Shown here piece after piece: positions 1 through 7,189 of a stretch of DNA of 12,642 nucleotides. The stretch's first letter is position 1. Each line of letters begins with the position of its first letter. A program made the position numbers and the translations under genes. Origin of the DNA: an uncultured Treponema sp. Its GTDB lineage: Bacteria; Spirochaetota; Spirochaetia; Treponematales; Treponemataceae. The stretch lies in contig CAJPOL010000051.1 in NCBI GenBank assembly GCA_905372265.1, positions 1-12,642 on the forward strand, in the 5' to 3' direction. Below the pieces are notes generated by a model that had not been told where the DNA came from, did no database searches, and was given only the letters and a program-made list of their open reading frames with translations.

Positions 1-1
1 C

Positions 2-775
2 TTTTCATTCTCTTTATTTTCTGCCGATACTGACTTTATCGGCAATTTCTTTAAAAATTATTGGCTTTTTATAGGTTCTCTTTTCTTTTTATTGATAGGA
101 ATCAATCTTTTCTTTTTAAACAATAGAAATTTGATCTCATCGCTTGAAGCCGAAAATTGGTCAGGTCTTTCACAGTATCTTGAAACTGAAATTCTAAAAA
201 AACGGCATCTCAGTTTTAAAAAAGTGCGTTTATTCAGCGAAATATGTATTTTACTCGCCGACTTCGACAATCTACGGCGGCTTGAGGCCGTTCTTGAAGC
301 GGATAAGCCGCGTTTCTTGAGAAAACTTGCAACCCGTTTTGCTGCTGGGAAAATGCTTACAAATGACTATGAAAGTCTTGCTTTATTTTCAAAAAAGATT
401 ATTGCACAATCAGGACAGCAGCAACCATGGATGCATTTTTATGAAGCGTTTGCAGAACAGATGTTAAAAAATTACACAGCAGCTGCCCAAAAATACGAAA
501 TACTGCTTCGCAGAGCATATCCTCCGCTCATCCGCTTATTGGCGCTTTATTTCCTCGCTTGCGGGCTGCATAGCTATAGTGGAATGCCTCCCGATGAAAT
601 AGACCGGTATATTGCATCGCAAAAAGCGTTTTTAAAAAAATATTCGTCTTGCTATTGGGAGAAACAGCGGGCAAAGGAAAAACACGCAATGCATATACTT
701 GTTCTTACCAAGACGCTTAATGAAGCATTGGAATGGCTTTTTAAAGAAGAAGGACGGTTTAATCAACAGCATTAA
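2..775 (+). CDS. Membrane-anchored TPR-like protein, 5' end outside window
   Basis: The frame is open from base 2 to the TAA at 773-775 (257 codons visible), so the gene starts to the left of the window. A TTG at 92 is the only start-like codon near the beginning, but using it would cut off most of a hydrophobic segment (visible residues about 20-38, YWLFIGSLFFLLIGINLFFL), so I treat the 5' end as missing. After this single membrane segment come helical pairs rich in Leu, Ala and aromatic residues (for example around WMHFYEAFAEQMLKNYTAAA), which resemble degenerate TPR repeats. No catalytic motif is visible. I recall a conserved treponemal protein of this kind but cannot name a function; a scaffold role at the inner membrane is inference. 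The last codons and the stop lie inside the terminator hairpin. The gene is convergent with the response regulator. Confidence 0.7.
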   Translation, partial: FSFSLFSADTDFIGNFFKNYWLFIGSLFFLLIGINLFFLNNRNLISSLEAENWSGLSQYLETEILKKRHLSFKKVRLFSEICILLADFDNLRRLEAVLEADKPRFLRKLATRFAAGKMLTNDYESLALFSKKIIAQSGQQQPWMHFYEAFAEQMLKNYTAAAQKYEILLRRAYPPLIRLLALYFLACGLHSYSGMPPDEIDRYIASQKAFLKKYSSCYWEKQRAKEKHAMHILVLTKTLNEALEWLFKEEGRFNQQH

Positions 776-787
776 ACCGTCCTTTTC
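750..787. terminator. Bidirectional intrinsic terminator overlapping a stop codon
   Basis: A perfect 12-bp inverted repeat (GGACGGTTTAAT at 752-763, ATTAAACCGTCC at 771-782) has a 7-nt loop. Two more A-T pairs extend it, and it is followed by TTTTCC on the plus strand and by TTCTTCTTT on the minus strand. It sits between convergent genes, so it can serve both. The TAA stop of the upstream gene (773-775) is in the right arm. Confidence 0.85.
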
Positions 788-808
788 CTGTTCTCCGGTC
801 TGTATAAG

Positions 809-838
809 AAACGGCGTCTGGATGTTGTACCGCCGTTT
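809..838 (-). terminator. Second, weaker hairpin after the response regulator gene
   Basis: AAACGGCG (809-816) and CGCCGTTT (831-838) form a perfect 8-bp stem with a 14-nt loop. Read on the minus strand it is followed by CTTATA, so the T-tract is short. It may be an accessory terminator for the regulator transcript ahead of the stronger hairpin at 750-787. The decamer TCTCCGGTCT occurs on both sides of it (792-801 and 844-853), so it may instead be a remnant of a small repeat. Confidence 0.3.
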
Positions 839-893
839 AATCATCTCCGGTCTATTATGTTATCGGCAGTACCGGCAATACCTTTAGGAGAAT

Positions 894-2255
894 TTATTCA
901 GCTTCGCCTGAATCCGAAATAAAACCGTCCAGCTTCCGATGCAATGTCTTTCGGCCGATGCCGAGAACATCGGCGGTTTTTGATTTGTTTCCGTTATAGG
1001 CGGCAAGCGTTTCCATGATGATATGCTGTTCCGCCTCAGCTAAGGATGTGCCGATCTGTATTTTGATAGAGGCCGCTTGTTCCGCTTCGCGTACCGGTTC
1101 CGGCAAATCGGACAGACGGATAATATCGTCGGAGCTCATCACCACAGCGCTTTCCAAACAGTTCCGCAGCTGCCGAATATTGCCGGGCCAATCATAGGCA
1201 TAGAGAGCTGCGCGCGCCTTAGGCTCAATAGAAGAAATAGGTTTTGCGTTTTCTTCGGTAAATTCTTTAATGAAAGCAGCAATCAGCAGCGGAAGGTCTT
1301 CTTTCCGTTCGCGCAGCGGCGGAACATGGATGTGTACGACATTCAAGCGGTAGTACAAGTCGCTGCGGAACGTACCGGCGCTGACTTCTTTTTCAAGATC
1401 GCGGTTTGTTGCGGTGATCAAACGGGTATCAACCGTGATGGATTTTTCGCCGCCTACCCGTTCAAATTGTTTTTCCTGCAGTACACGCAGTATTTTTACC
1501 TGCAAGTTTTGGTTAATTTCTCCGATTTCATCTAAGAAAATGGTACCGCCGTCCGCAAGTTCAAAACGGCCCCTTTTTTGACTGACAGCGCCGGTATATG
1601 CGCCTTTCTCATGCCCAAACAGCTCGCTTTCAAGCAGGCTCTCCGCAAGCGCCGCGCAGTGTACTTTGATATAGTTATTCTGTTTCCGCGGCGAGAGATT
1701 GTGAATAGCACTTGCAATCAGCTCTTTACCGACGCCGCTTTCTCCGGTGATCAGCACCGAAGCGCGGGAAGGGGCAACTTTTTTGATCATCTCAAAAACA
1801 TGCTCCATTACGGCGCTTTTACCGATGATGTGCTCAAAGGCCTTATCCGACTGCATCTGCTCTACCAATTCACGGTGCTGGAGAACTAATTCCCTGTTTT
1901 GAAGCGCGCGCTTAACCAGCAGGGAGAGCCGGTCGAGATCAAGCGGCTTGGTGAGAAAATCATACGCGCCCATGCGCATCGCTTCGACGGCTGTTTCGAC
2001 GGTACCGTGTCCGGTCAGTACGATAACCGGCACTCCCGGCGTTTCGGAGATTACCCTCCGCAGTATTTCCTGCCCGCCCACACCCGGCATCCGTAAATCG
2101 GTAATAACAAGGTCTATCACCTCTGACAAAGCGGTTTGCAAGCCGATTGTACCGTCTTCGGCAGTCAGTACTTCATAGCCTTCATCCTCAAGCGCCATCT
2201 GAAGCCCTTCACGGATATTTTTTTCATCATCGATGACTAAAATTCTGAATTTCAT
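894..2255 (-). CDS. atoC: Sigma-54-dependent response regulator, NtrC/AtoC family
   Basis: This 453-aa protein has the full three-domain plan. A CheY-like receiver (about 1-120) carries the acidic pair D9/D10, phospho-acceptor D53 (ITDLRMPG) and K103. An AAA+ domain (about 141-375) carries Walker A GESGVGKE at 171-178, the sigma-54 contact loop GAYTGA at 218-223 and Walker B FLDEIG at 240-245. A Fis-type helix-turn-helix lies at about 405-445 (NGNKSKTADVLGIGRKTLHRK). Phosphorylation of D53 should allow hexamer formation and ATP-driven opening of sigma-54 promoters. The contact loop has Tyr where Phe is usual. The ATG is preceded by GAGGA at a 7-nt spacing. The gene lies 29 bp after the phosphate-type transporter on the same strand and is probably co-transcribed with it. 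No histidine kinase gene is in the window, so its partner is unknown. The symbol reflects common treponemal naming, not a proven acetoacetate role. Confidence 0.93.
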   Translation of the reverse strand: MKFRILVIDDEKNIREGLQMALEDEGYEVLTAEDGTIGLQTALSEVIDLVITDLRMPGVGGQEILRRVISETPGVPVIVLTGHGTVETAVEAMRMGAYDFLTKPLDLDRLSLLVKRALQNRELVLQHRELVEQMQSDKAFEHIIGKSAVMEHVFEMIKKVAPSRASVLITGESGVGKELIASAIHNLSPRKQNNYIKVHCAALAESLLESELFGHEKGAYTGAVSQKRGRFELADGGTIFLDEIGEINQNLQVKILRVLQEKQFERVGGEKSITVDTRLITATNRDLEKEVSAGTFRSDLYYRLNVVHIHVPPLRERKEDLPLLIAAFIKEFTEENAKPISSIEPKARAALYAYDWPGNIRQLRNCLESAVVMSSDDIIRLSDLPEPVREAEQAASIKIQIGTSLAEAEQHIIMETLAAYNGNKSKTADVLGIGRKTLHRKLDGFISDSGEAE

Positions 2256-2284
2256 ATCGCGGTCCTCGTTTTTTTAAAGATGAT

Positions 2285-3940
2285 CTATAGCGTCTTACTC
2301 AAGGTTTCGGAAATACCGAACGCACAGTCGCCTATTTTTTCAATCGTGCGTACCATATCGATATAAAGCAGCTCAGCTTTTACATCAGCCCCTTCCTCGA
2401 GGCGTTTCCGTGCCAGCTTTTTAAGATTTGAACGCATTGAATCGATGGTTTGCTCCATCTCATCGGCCAAGGCCAGCTGCTCTTGCGCGAGCGGTTTGTT
2501 GAGATGCTCATGCACAAAATGAATAAATTGATTCACCACTCCGATATAAGGCAAAAGCTTATCCATATCGTCTTTTGGAATAACGGTTTTCTTTTTCATG
2601 CTTTTTTCGATGTGCAGGCCGAGTTCATAGATATGATCGGTCATGTTTTCAAGATCATCGACAATGGTGAGCATAAGCCGTACATTGTGTTCTGCCTTTC
2701 GGCTCAACGAAAGACGGGACGTCGCAATCAAATAACGGGAAAGCTCCTCCTGCATTTGATCCGCATAATTTTCTTTCTGCATCAGCTGCGCGATAACCGT
2801 TTCGGCATAGCCGGTATTTTTGTTTTTATCCTCAAACAGCGGACGCAATGTATCGAACATAGTACGGACAATCACCGACATCATGCTTATTTCACACTCC
2901 GCTTGTAAAATATACGCTTCGATGTTTCCTTTCCCGCTTGTAGCACTCGGCATTACCAGCTGATACTTTTCAGGCACTTCGCTGCCGGAATCTTTTATCA
3001 GCCATTCAACAAATCGGGCAATGTGAGAAACAAACGGCAGCGCTATCAGCGTATTAACGATATTGAAAAGCGAGTGAAAAAAGGCAAGGCGGACGGTAAT
3101 ATTGTCAAAACCGCTGCCTTCTTGAGTGAGAAACTCTAAAAATGAAAGCGCCGGTCTGAAAAAAATAAGGAATAACAGAGCTCCGCATACGTTAAATAGA
3201 ACATGGACGGTAGCTGTCCGGCGAGCATTGAGCTTACTGCCGACTGCGGCAAGGACGGCATCGATGGTCGAACCGACGTTACTGCCGAGAACGCTTGCTG
3301 CGGCAAAATCCATGCCGATCACATTTCCGGCTGCCATCGTCAACACTATTGCAGTCGTTGCGGAAGAAGAATGTAAGATAACGGTTAAAAGAAAGCCTAC
3401 GGCAAATCCGAGTGCAATACTGTACAAACCGCTATCGGCGGCAACCGACAGAAAGGCGAGCTTATCGGCCGATACATTCGGCATCAATGAGGATAAGATT
3501 CCGAGACCGGCAAAAAGGAGGCCGAAGCCCATAATACCTTCGCCTAAACTTTCTTTATGGATTCGTTTAAAGAAGGTAAGAAAATAACCGACGCCGAATG
3601 CCGGAATGGCAATATCCGCCAATTGAAATTGAAATCCGATAAGAGCGACAATCCATGCGGTAACGGTTGTCCCGATATTTGCTCCGAAGATAACGCCGAT
3701 TGCTTGCGTTAAAGACAGAATCCCCGCATTGACAAACGAAACAGTCATAACAGTTGTCGCTCCGGAGGATTGAACAATCGCCGTTACCGCAATACCGGTC
3801 AGCATTGCTAAAAAACAGTTTCCGGTCATCATGTTTAAAATACGGTGTAAACTTTCTCCAGCGCTCTTTTGGATGCCTTCGCTCATCAGTTTCATGCCGT
3901 ATAAGATGAAGCCGAGACTGCCGACGGCCTGCAACAGCAT
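2285..3940 (-). CDS. Na+/phosphate cotransporter (NptA/YjbB type) with PhoU-like C-terminal domain
   Basis: A polytopic inner-membrane protein with the two inverted Na/Pi-cotransporter repeats. The first has QSSGATT followed by GANIGTT; the second has HSSSATT followed by GSNVGST. A soluble helical tail of about 200 residues contains two PhoU-like segments (VDDLENMTDHIYEL and IDMVRTIEKIGD). Family members move phosphate with sodium, or export it. I chose the ATG at 3940 (551 aa, starting MLLQAVGSLGF), because GAGAGG lies 10 nt upstream and family proteins begin just before the GxxLFLYGMKLM-like segment. The same frame extends to an ATG at 4006 (573 aa), but those 22 extra codons overlap a good promoter. 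The response regulator follows after 29 bp, suggesting an operon. The second repeat has His in place of the usual Gln before SSSA. Direction and substrate are inferred from the family. Confidence 0.88.
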   Translation of the reverse strand: MLLQAVGSLGFILYGMKLMSEGIQKSAGESLHRILNMMTGNCFLAMLTGIAVTAIVQSSGATTVMTVSFVNAGILSLTQAIGVIFGANIGTTVTAWIVALIGFQFQLADIAIPAFGVGYFLTFFKRIHKESLGEGIMGFGLLFAGLGILSSLMPNVSADKLAFLSVAADSGLYSIALGFAVGFLLTVILHSSSATTAIVLTMAAGNVIGMDFAAASVLGSNVGSTIDAVLAAVGSKLNARRTATVHVLFNVCGALLFLIFFRPALSFLEFLTQEGSGFDNITVRLAFFHSLFNIVNTLIALPFVSHIARFVEWLIKDSGSEVPEKYQLVMPSATSGKGNIEAYILQAECEISMMSVIVRTMFDTLRPLFEDKNKNTGYAETVIAQLMQKENYADQMQEELSRYLIATSRLSLSRKAEHNVRLMLTIVDDLENMTDHIYELGLHIEKSMKKKTVIPKDDMDKLLPYIGVVNQFIHFVHEHLNKPLAQEQLALADEMEQTIDSMRSNLKKLARKRLEEGADVKAELLYIDMVRTIEKIGDCAFGISETLSKTL

Positions 3941-3950
3941 TGTTGTTATG

Positions 3951-3956
3951 CCTCTC
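3951..3956 (-). promoter_or_regulatory. Ribosome binding site deciding the transporter start
   Basis: On the minus strand GAGAGG precedes the ATG at 3940 by 10 nt. The longer possible start at 4006 has no comparable site and lies upstream of the predicted transcription start. Confidence 0.55.
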
Positions 3957-3965
3957 ATAGCTCGA

Positions 3966-3994
3966 AGCATAACAAAAGCGGCACGCTTATGCAA
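3966..3994 (-). promoter_or_regulatory. Sigma-70-type promoter of the transporter-regulator unit
   Basis: On the minus strand TTGCAT (3989-3994) and TATGCT (3966-3971) are separated by exactly 17 nt. Transcription would begin near 3959, giving a leader of about 20 nt that contains the GAGAGG site before the ATG at 3940. The same -10 hexamer TATGCT occurs in the parC candidate promoter. Confidence 0.6.
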
Positions 3995-4008
3995 TGTCTG
4001 CGACATTG
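3992..4008. promoter_or_regulatory. Candidate operator: 17-bp interrupted palindrome between divergent promoters
   Basis: CAATGTC and GACATTG form a perfect 7-bp inverted repeat around TGC. The site overlaps the -35 hexamer of the transporter promoter (3989-3994) and the -35-like TTGACT of the candidate lon promoter (4006-4011). Position and symmetry suggest a dimeric repressor site. It does not match CIRCE, CtsR or the LexA boxes I know, so the regulator is unknown. Confidence 0.45.
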
Positions 4009-4034
4009 ACTTTTTAAAGGATAATAGCGATATT
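4006..4034 (+). promoter_or_regulatory. Candidate lon promoter
   Basis: TTGACT (4006-4011) is 17 nt from GATATT (4029-4034), which would start transcription at about the lon ATG and give a leaderless mRNA. The alternative -10 GATAAT (4020-4025) matches better but lacks a good -35. GGAG at 4036-4039 is only 2 nt from the ATG, too close for a normal ribosome site. The region clearly must drive lon, but the exact promoter is uncertain. Confidence 0.35.
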
Positions 4035-4041
4035 TGGAGTT

Positions 4042-6414
4042 ATGGACTCAGAGACTAAAGAAGAAAATGCAGTTGCTTCCGTTGAGGCGCTGCTGCCTAA
4101 GAAAATAAATCTTATACCGTTGACGGGCAGGCCTATTTATCCGGGGATTTTTACGCCGCTTTTAATTAACAATGCCGACGACATACGCTCGGTGGAAGAA
4201 GCCTATGGGAATAGCGGTTTTATCGGTCTTTCGCTGCTGAAAAACGAGACGGAAGAGCCGTCGGCTGATGACGTCTATCAGATCGGATCGGTCGCACGGA
4301 TTATCAGAAAAATAAATCTGCCTGACGGCGGTATCAATATTTTCATTTCAACGCTTAAACGCTTTAAAATCCGTAAAGTCATCAACGAGAAAAAGCCGAT
4401 TGTCGTTGCCGTGCAATACCTCGAAGATGAATCGGACGATACGGTTGAAGTGAAAGCGCTTATCCGCGGGCTTATCGGCGAAATGAAAGAATTGTCCGAA
4501 AATAATCCGTTCTTTTCTGAAGAAATGCGTCTCAATATGGTCAATATCGATCATCCCGGGAAAATCGCCGATTTCATTTCCAGCATTTTGAATATTGCAA
4601 AAGAAGAACAGCAAAGAATCTTGGAAACGCTCAATGTCCGTGAACGGATGGAGGCTGTTTTTGTTCATATCAAGAAAGAAAAAGAACTGCTGGATGTGCA
4701 GCGGAAGATTCAAAGCGACTTGAATGCCCGCGTGGAAAAAAATCAGCGGGAATACTTTCTGCATGAAGAATTAAAGAGCATCAAAAAAGAGCTCGGTCTC
4801 AGCTCGGAACCGAAAGAAGCCGACGAAGAAAAATTCCGTAAGCTCATCGATTCGTTTCAGTTTGACGGTGAGGTAAAAGAAGCCGTTGAGTCGGAGTTTG
4901 AAAAGTTTAAATTTCTTGAACCGAATTCTCCCGAATATATTGTCAGCAGAAACTATCTCGAAACCGTACTTACCCTTCCGTGGAATCCTCCCGAACAGGA
5001 AGTATACGAGCTTGATAAAGCTCAAAAGATTTTAGATACCGATCACTACGGTTTAGAGGAAGTAAAAAAACGGATTATTGAATATCTGGCAGTGCGTAAG
5101 CTGAAAGGAGATACAAAAGGTTCGATTATTTTATTGGTTGGCCCCCCAGGCGTCGGGAAAACCAGCGTCGGGAAATCCATTGCCCGCGCAATGAATAAGC
5201 CGTTTTTCCGGTTCTCGGTCGGCGGCATGCGCGATGAAGCGGAAATCAAAGGCCATCGGCGAACTTATATCGGCGCAATGCCCGGTAAACTTCTGCAAGG
5301 CTTAAAGATTGTAAAGACAAAAGCGCCGGTATTCATGATTGATGAAGTAGATAAGATGGGAAAAAGCTATCAAGGAGACCCTTCAAGCGCCCTGCTTGAG
5401 GTACTGGATCCTGAACAAAATATATCTTTCCGCGATCATTACCTGGATTTGCCTTTCGACTTATCGAATATCGTGTTTATTTTAACGGCTAATACCCTCG
5501 ACACGATCCCCCGTCCATTGTTGGACCGCGCGGAGGTTATTCAGCTTTCAGGGTATATCGATTCGGAAAAAGTGGAAATTGCAAAGCATTATCTTCTTCC
5601 CAAAAGTCTCGAAAAGAACGGTTTGAAAAAATCGCAGGTAAAATACTCAAAACAAGCGCTTTTGTATATTGCCAATGCGTATGCGCGGGAATCCGGCGTA
5701 CGCAATTTTGAGAAAAATCTTGATAAGCTGCACCGGAAAATAGCGACCGAGCTGGTCTCCGGAGTACGCAGCGAAAAAGATGTTTTTGCTCCCGATAGCG
5801 CCGAAATTGAAAAAAGACTCGGTAAACCTATATTCCGTGAGGATGACATAAAGTATGCAAAGCATCCGGGAACTGCGCTCGGCCTTGCATGGACGAGTAT
5901 GGGCGGCGATACCCTCTTGATTGAAGCGCTCGCCAATAAGGGGAAGGGAACCTTTAAACTGACCGGTCAAATGGGATCGGTTATGAAAGAGTCGGCGGCT
6001 ATTGCATGGTCATGGGTGCGTCATTTTGCTGTTGAGCGGGGGATCAGTACGACGAAGTGGTTTGAAAATAATTTTATTCATCTGCATATCCCCGAAGGAG
6101 CTACGCCGAAAGACGGCCCGTCAGCCGGTATAACCATGACAACCGCTCTTTTATCCTTGCTTTCAAATACGGCGATAAAGCCGAAACTTGCCATGACGGG
6201 GGAATTGTCTTTAACCGGACAAGTACTGCCTATCGGCGGCTTAAAGGAGAAAACCATTGCAGCCCGCAGAAACGGCATAAAAGAGATTATCATTCCGGAG
6301 GCAAATCTCCGCGATCTTGAAAAAATCCCCGAACACGTAAAAAAGGGAATAACTTTTCACCCTGTCGGTACAATGCAGGAAGTTATCAGCTATGCTTTCC
6401 CCCGTGCGTTTTAG
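4042..6414 (+). CDS. lon: ATP-dependent protease Lon (LonA)
   Basis: A complete 790-aa LonA, the cytosolic hexameric protease that removes misfolded and short-lived regulatory proteins. It shows an N-terminal substrate-binding domain (about 24-215), a coiled-coil linker (about 215-260), an AAA+ module with Walker A GPPGVGKT at 367-374 and Walker B FMIDEVD at 431-437, and a C-terminal protease domain. The catalytic dyad is S694 (in DGPSAG) and K737 (in GGLKEK), 43 residues apart as in E. coli Lon. Length is normal for the family. ATG 4042 is the only start in frame before the conserved domain, since no start codon lies upstream in this frame. It is divergent from the transporter operon, with ruvA 50 bp downstream on the same strand. 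Expression may be controlled through the palindrome at 3992-4008. Confidence 0.97.
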   Translation: MDSETKEENAVASVEALLPKKINLIPLTGRPIYPGIFTPLLINNADDIRSVEEAYGNSGFIGLSLLKNETEEPSADDVYQIGSVARIIRKINLPDGGINIFISTLKRFKIRKVINEKKPIVVAVQYLEDESDDTVEVKALIRGLIGEMKELSENNPFFSEEMRLNMVNIDHPGKIADFISSILNIAKEEQQRILETLNVRERMEAVFVHIKKEKELLDVQRKIQSDLNARVEKNQREYFLHEELKSIKKELGLSSEPKEADEEKFRKLIDSFQFDGEVKEAVESEFEKFKFLEPNSPEYIVSRNYLETVLTLPWNPPEQEVYELDKAQKILDTDHYGLEEVKKRIIEYLAVRKLKGDTKGSIILLVGPPGVGKTSVGKSIARAMNKPFFRFSVGGMRDEAEIKGHRRTYIGAMPGKLLQGLKIVKTKAPVFMIDEVDKMGKSYQGDPSSALLEVLDPEQNISFRDHYLDLPFDLSNIVFILTANTLDTIPRPLLDRAEVIQLSGYIDSEKVEIAKHYLLPKSLEKNGLKKSQVKYSKQALLYIANAYARESGVRNFEKNLDKLHRKIATELVSGVRSEKDVFAPDSAEIEKRLGKPIFREDDIKYAKHPGTALGLAWTSMGGDTLLIEALANKGKGTFKLTGQMGSVMKESAAIAWSWVRHFAVERGISTTKWFENNFIHLHIPEGATPKDGPSAGITMTTALLSLLSNTAIKPKLAMTGELSLTGQVLPIGGLKEKTIAARRNGIKEIIIPEANLRDLEKIPEHVKKGITFHPVGTMQEVISYAFPRAF

Positions 6415-6454
6415 AGGGACTCTGATGTCCTTACCGTTTTCCCGAATAAGAGCT

Positions 6455-6460
6455 GGAGGA
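6455..6460 (+). promoter_or_regulatory. Ribosome binding site fixing a GTG start for ruvA
   Basis: GGAGGA ends 4 nt before the GTG at 6465. This strong site supports GTG as the start and indicates that ruvA is translated independently of lon. Confidence 0.75.
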
Positions 6461-6464
6461 TCAG

Positions 6465-7073
6465 GTGTTTAATAGTATAAGCGGAACGCTTACCGGAAAG
6501 ACGGCCGAATCGGTTTATATAGAAAATAACGGAATAGAATGGGAAACGTTCGTTTCCGCCTTAACGGTAGACCGATTGGGAGCAGTCGGAAACACGGTTA
6601 AAGTATACACATGGCTCTATCACCGCGAAGATCAGATGCGGCTTTTCGGCTTTTTAAATCCGGCGGAGCGGAGTCTTTTTCTTGATCTTACGAAAGTTGA
6701 TGGGATAGGCCCCAAACAAGCCTTAAAAATCCTGTCAGGCCTTGACGGCGCGGCGTTGGAAACGGCATTGGAAGAAGGAGACCTCGCCCGCTTACAAAGT
6801 ATTCCGGGAATTGGAAAAAAGACCGCTCAAAAAATGATTTTAACATTGAAAGGGCAGCTGACCACTGTGCACGAGAGCGGGCGTCAGACAGTTCAGAAAA
6901 AATCCGAATTTGAAGATATTATTATAGCACTTGCCGATATGGGCTACGAGCGGAAACGGGCGGCAGAGGCTGTTGAAAACGCAGCGCAATCAATGCGCAG
7001 CTCAGGTATTAACCCGTCTGAAAAAGAAGATGAACTCTTCCGTTCGGCCATTGTGCATTTGAGCTCCTCATAG
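6465..7073 (+). CDS. ruvA: Holliday junction branch migration protein RuvA
   Basis: This 202-aa protein has normal RuvA length and order: an N-terminal OB fold (about 1-64), tandem helix-hairpin-helix motifs (VDGIGPKQA at about 78-86 and IPGIGKKTA at about 113-121) that bind junction DNA, an acidic/Gln-rich linker, and a C-terminal three-helix domain (about 147-200) that contacts RuvB. RuvA tetramers hold the four-way junction while RuvB hexamers drive branch migration in recombination and repair. It starts with GTG behind GGAGGA. It lies 50 bp after lon with no clear terminator between them, so read-through is likely. Neither ruvB nor ruvC is adjacent in the window, unlike the ruvCAB arrangement seen in many bacteria. 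Confidence 0.95.
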   Translation: MFNSISGTLTGKTAESVYIENNGIEWETFVSALTVDRLGAVGNTVKVYTWLYHREDQMRLFGFLNPAERSLFLDLTKVDGIGPKQALKILSGLDGAALETALEEGDLARLQSIPGIGKKTAQKMILTLKGQLTTVHESGRQTVQKKSEFEDIIIALADMGYERKRAAEAVENAAQSMRSSGINPSEKEDELFRSAIVHLSSS

Positions 7074-7097
7074 AGCTGCGGGGAAACATTCCCTATG

Positions 7098-7141
7098 AAA
7101 AAAAGGCAGCCCTAAAAAGCCTACGGCCTTTTAGGGCTGCC
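7098..7141 (-). terminator. Intrinsic terminator of gap, convergent with ruvA
   Basis: A perfect 13-bp inverted repeat (GGCAGCCCTAAAA at 7105-7117, TTTTAGGGCTGCC at 7129-7141) has three further GC pairs in the loop. On the minus strand it is followed at once by seven T, the classical form for gap. On the plus strand the tail is TCGGTT, so termination of lon-ruvA there is probably weaker. Confidence 0.88.
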
Positions 7142-7189
7142 TCGGTTCCGATCATCCATCTGCATAAGGATGAATGGGCGGCGTTGCGA

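Noticed and set aside
23..43. GCCGATA/TATCGGC inverted repeat at the left edge as a terminator of an upstream gene
   Set aside because: The reading frame is open through it and encodes residues leading into a membrane segment, so it is more likely inside the coding region. The T-run after it is also broken.
1077..1535. 152-codon open frame opposite the response regulator AAA+ region
   Set aside because: It mirrors the conserved AAA+ coding sequence and has no ribosome site or recognisable motif.
3126..3587. 153-codon open frame on the plus strand inside the transporter gene
   Set aside because: It is antisense to conserved transporter sequence, has no ribosome site and its product is rich in Arg/Pro/Ala with no recognisable domain, typical of a codon-bias shadow.
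3941..4006. 22-codon N-terminal extension of the transporter from the ATG at 4006
   Set aside because: It overlaps the TTGCAT-17-TATGCT promoter and half of the palindrome, has no ribosome site, and family proteins begin near the ATG at 3940. Not fully excluded.
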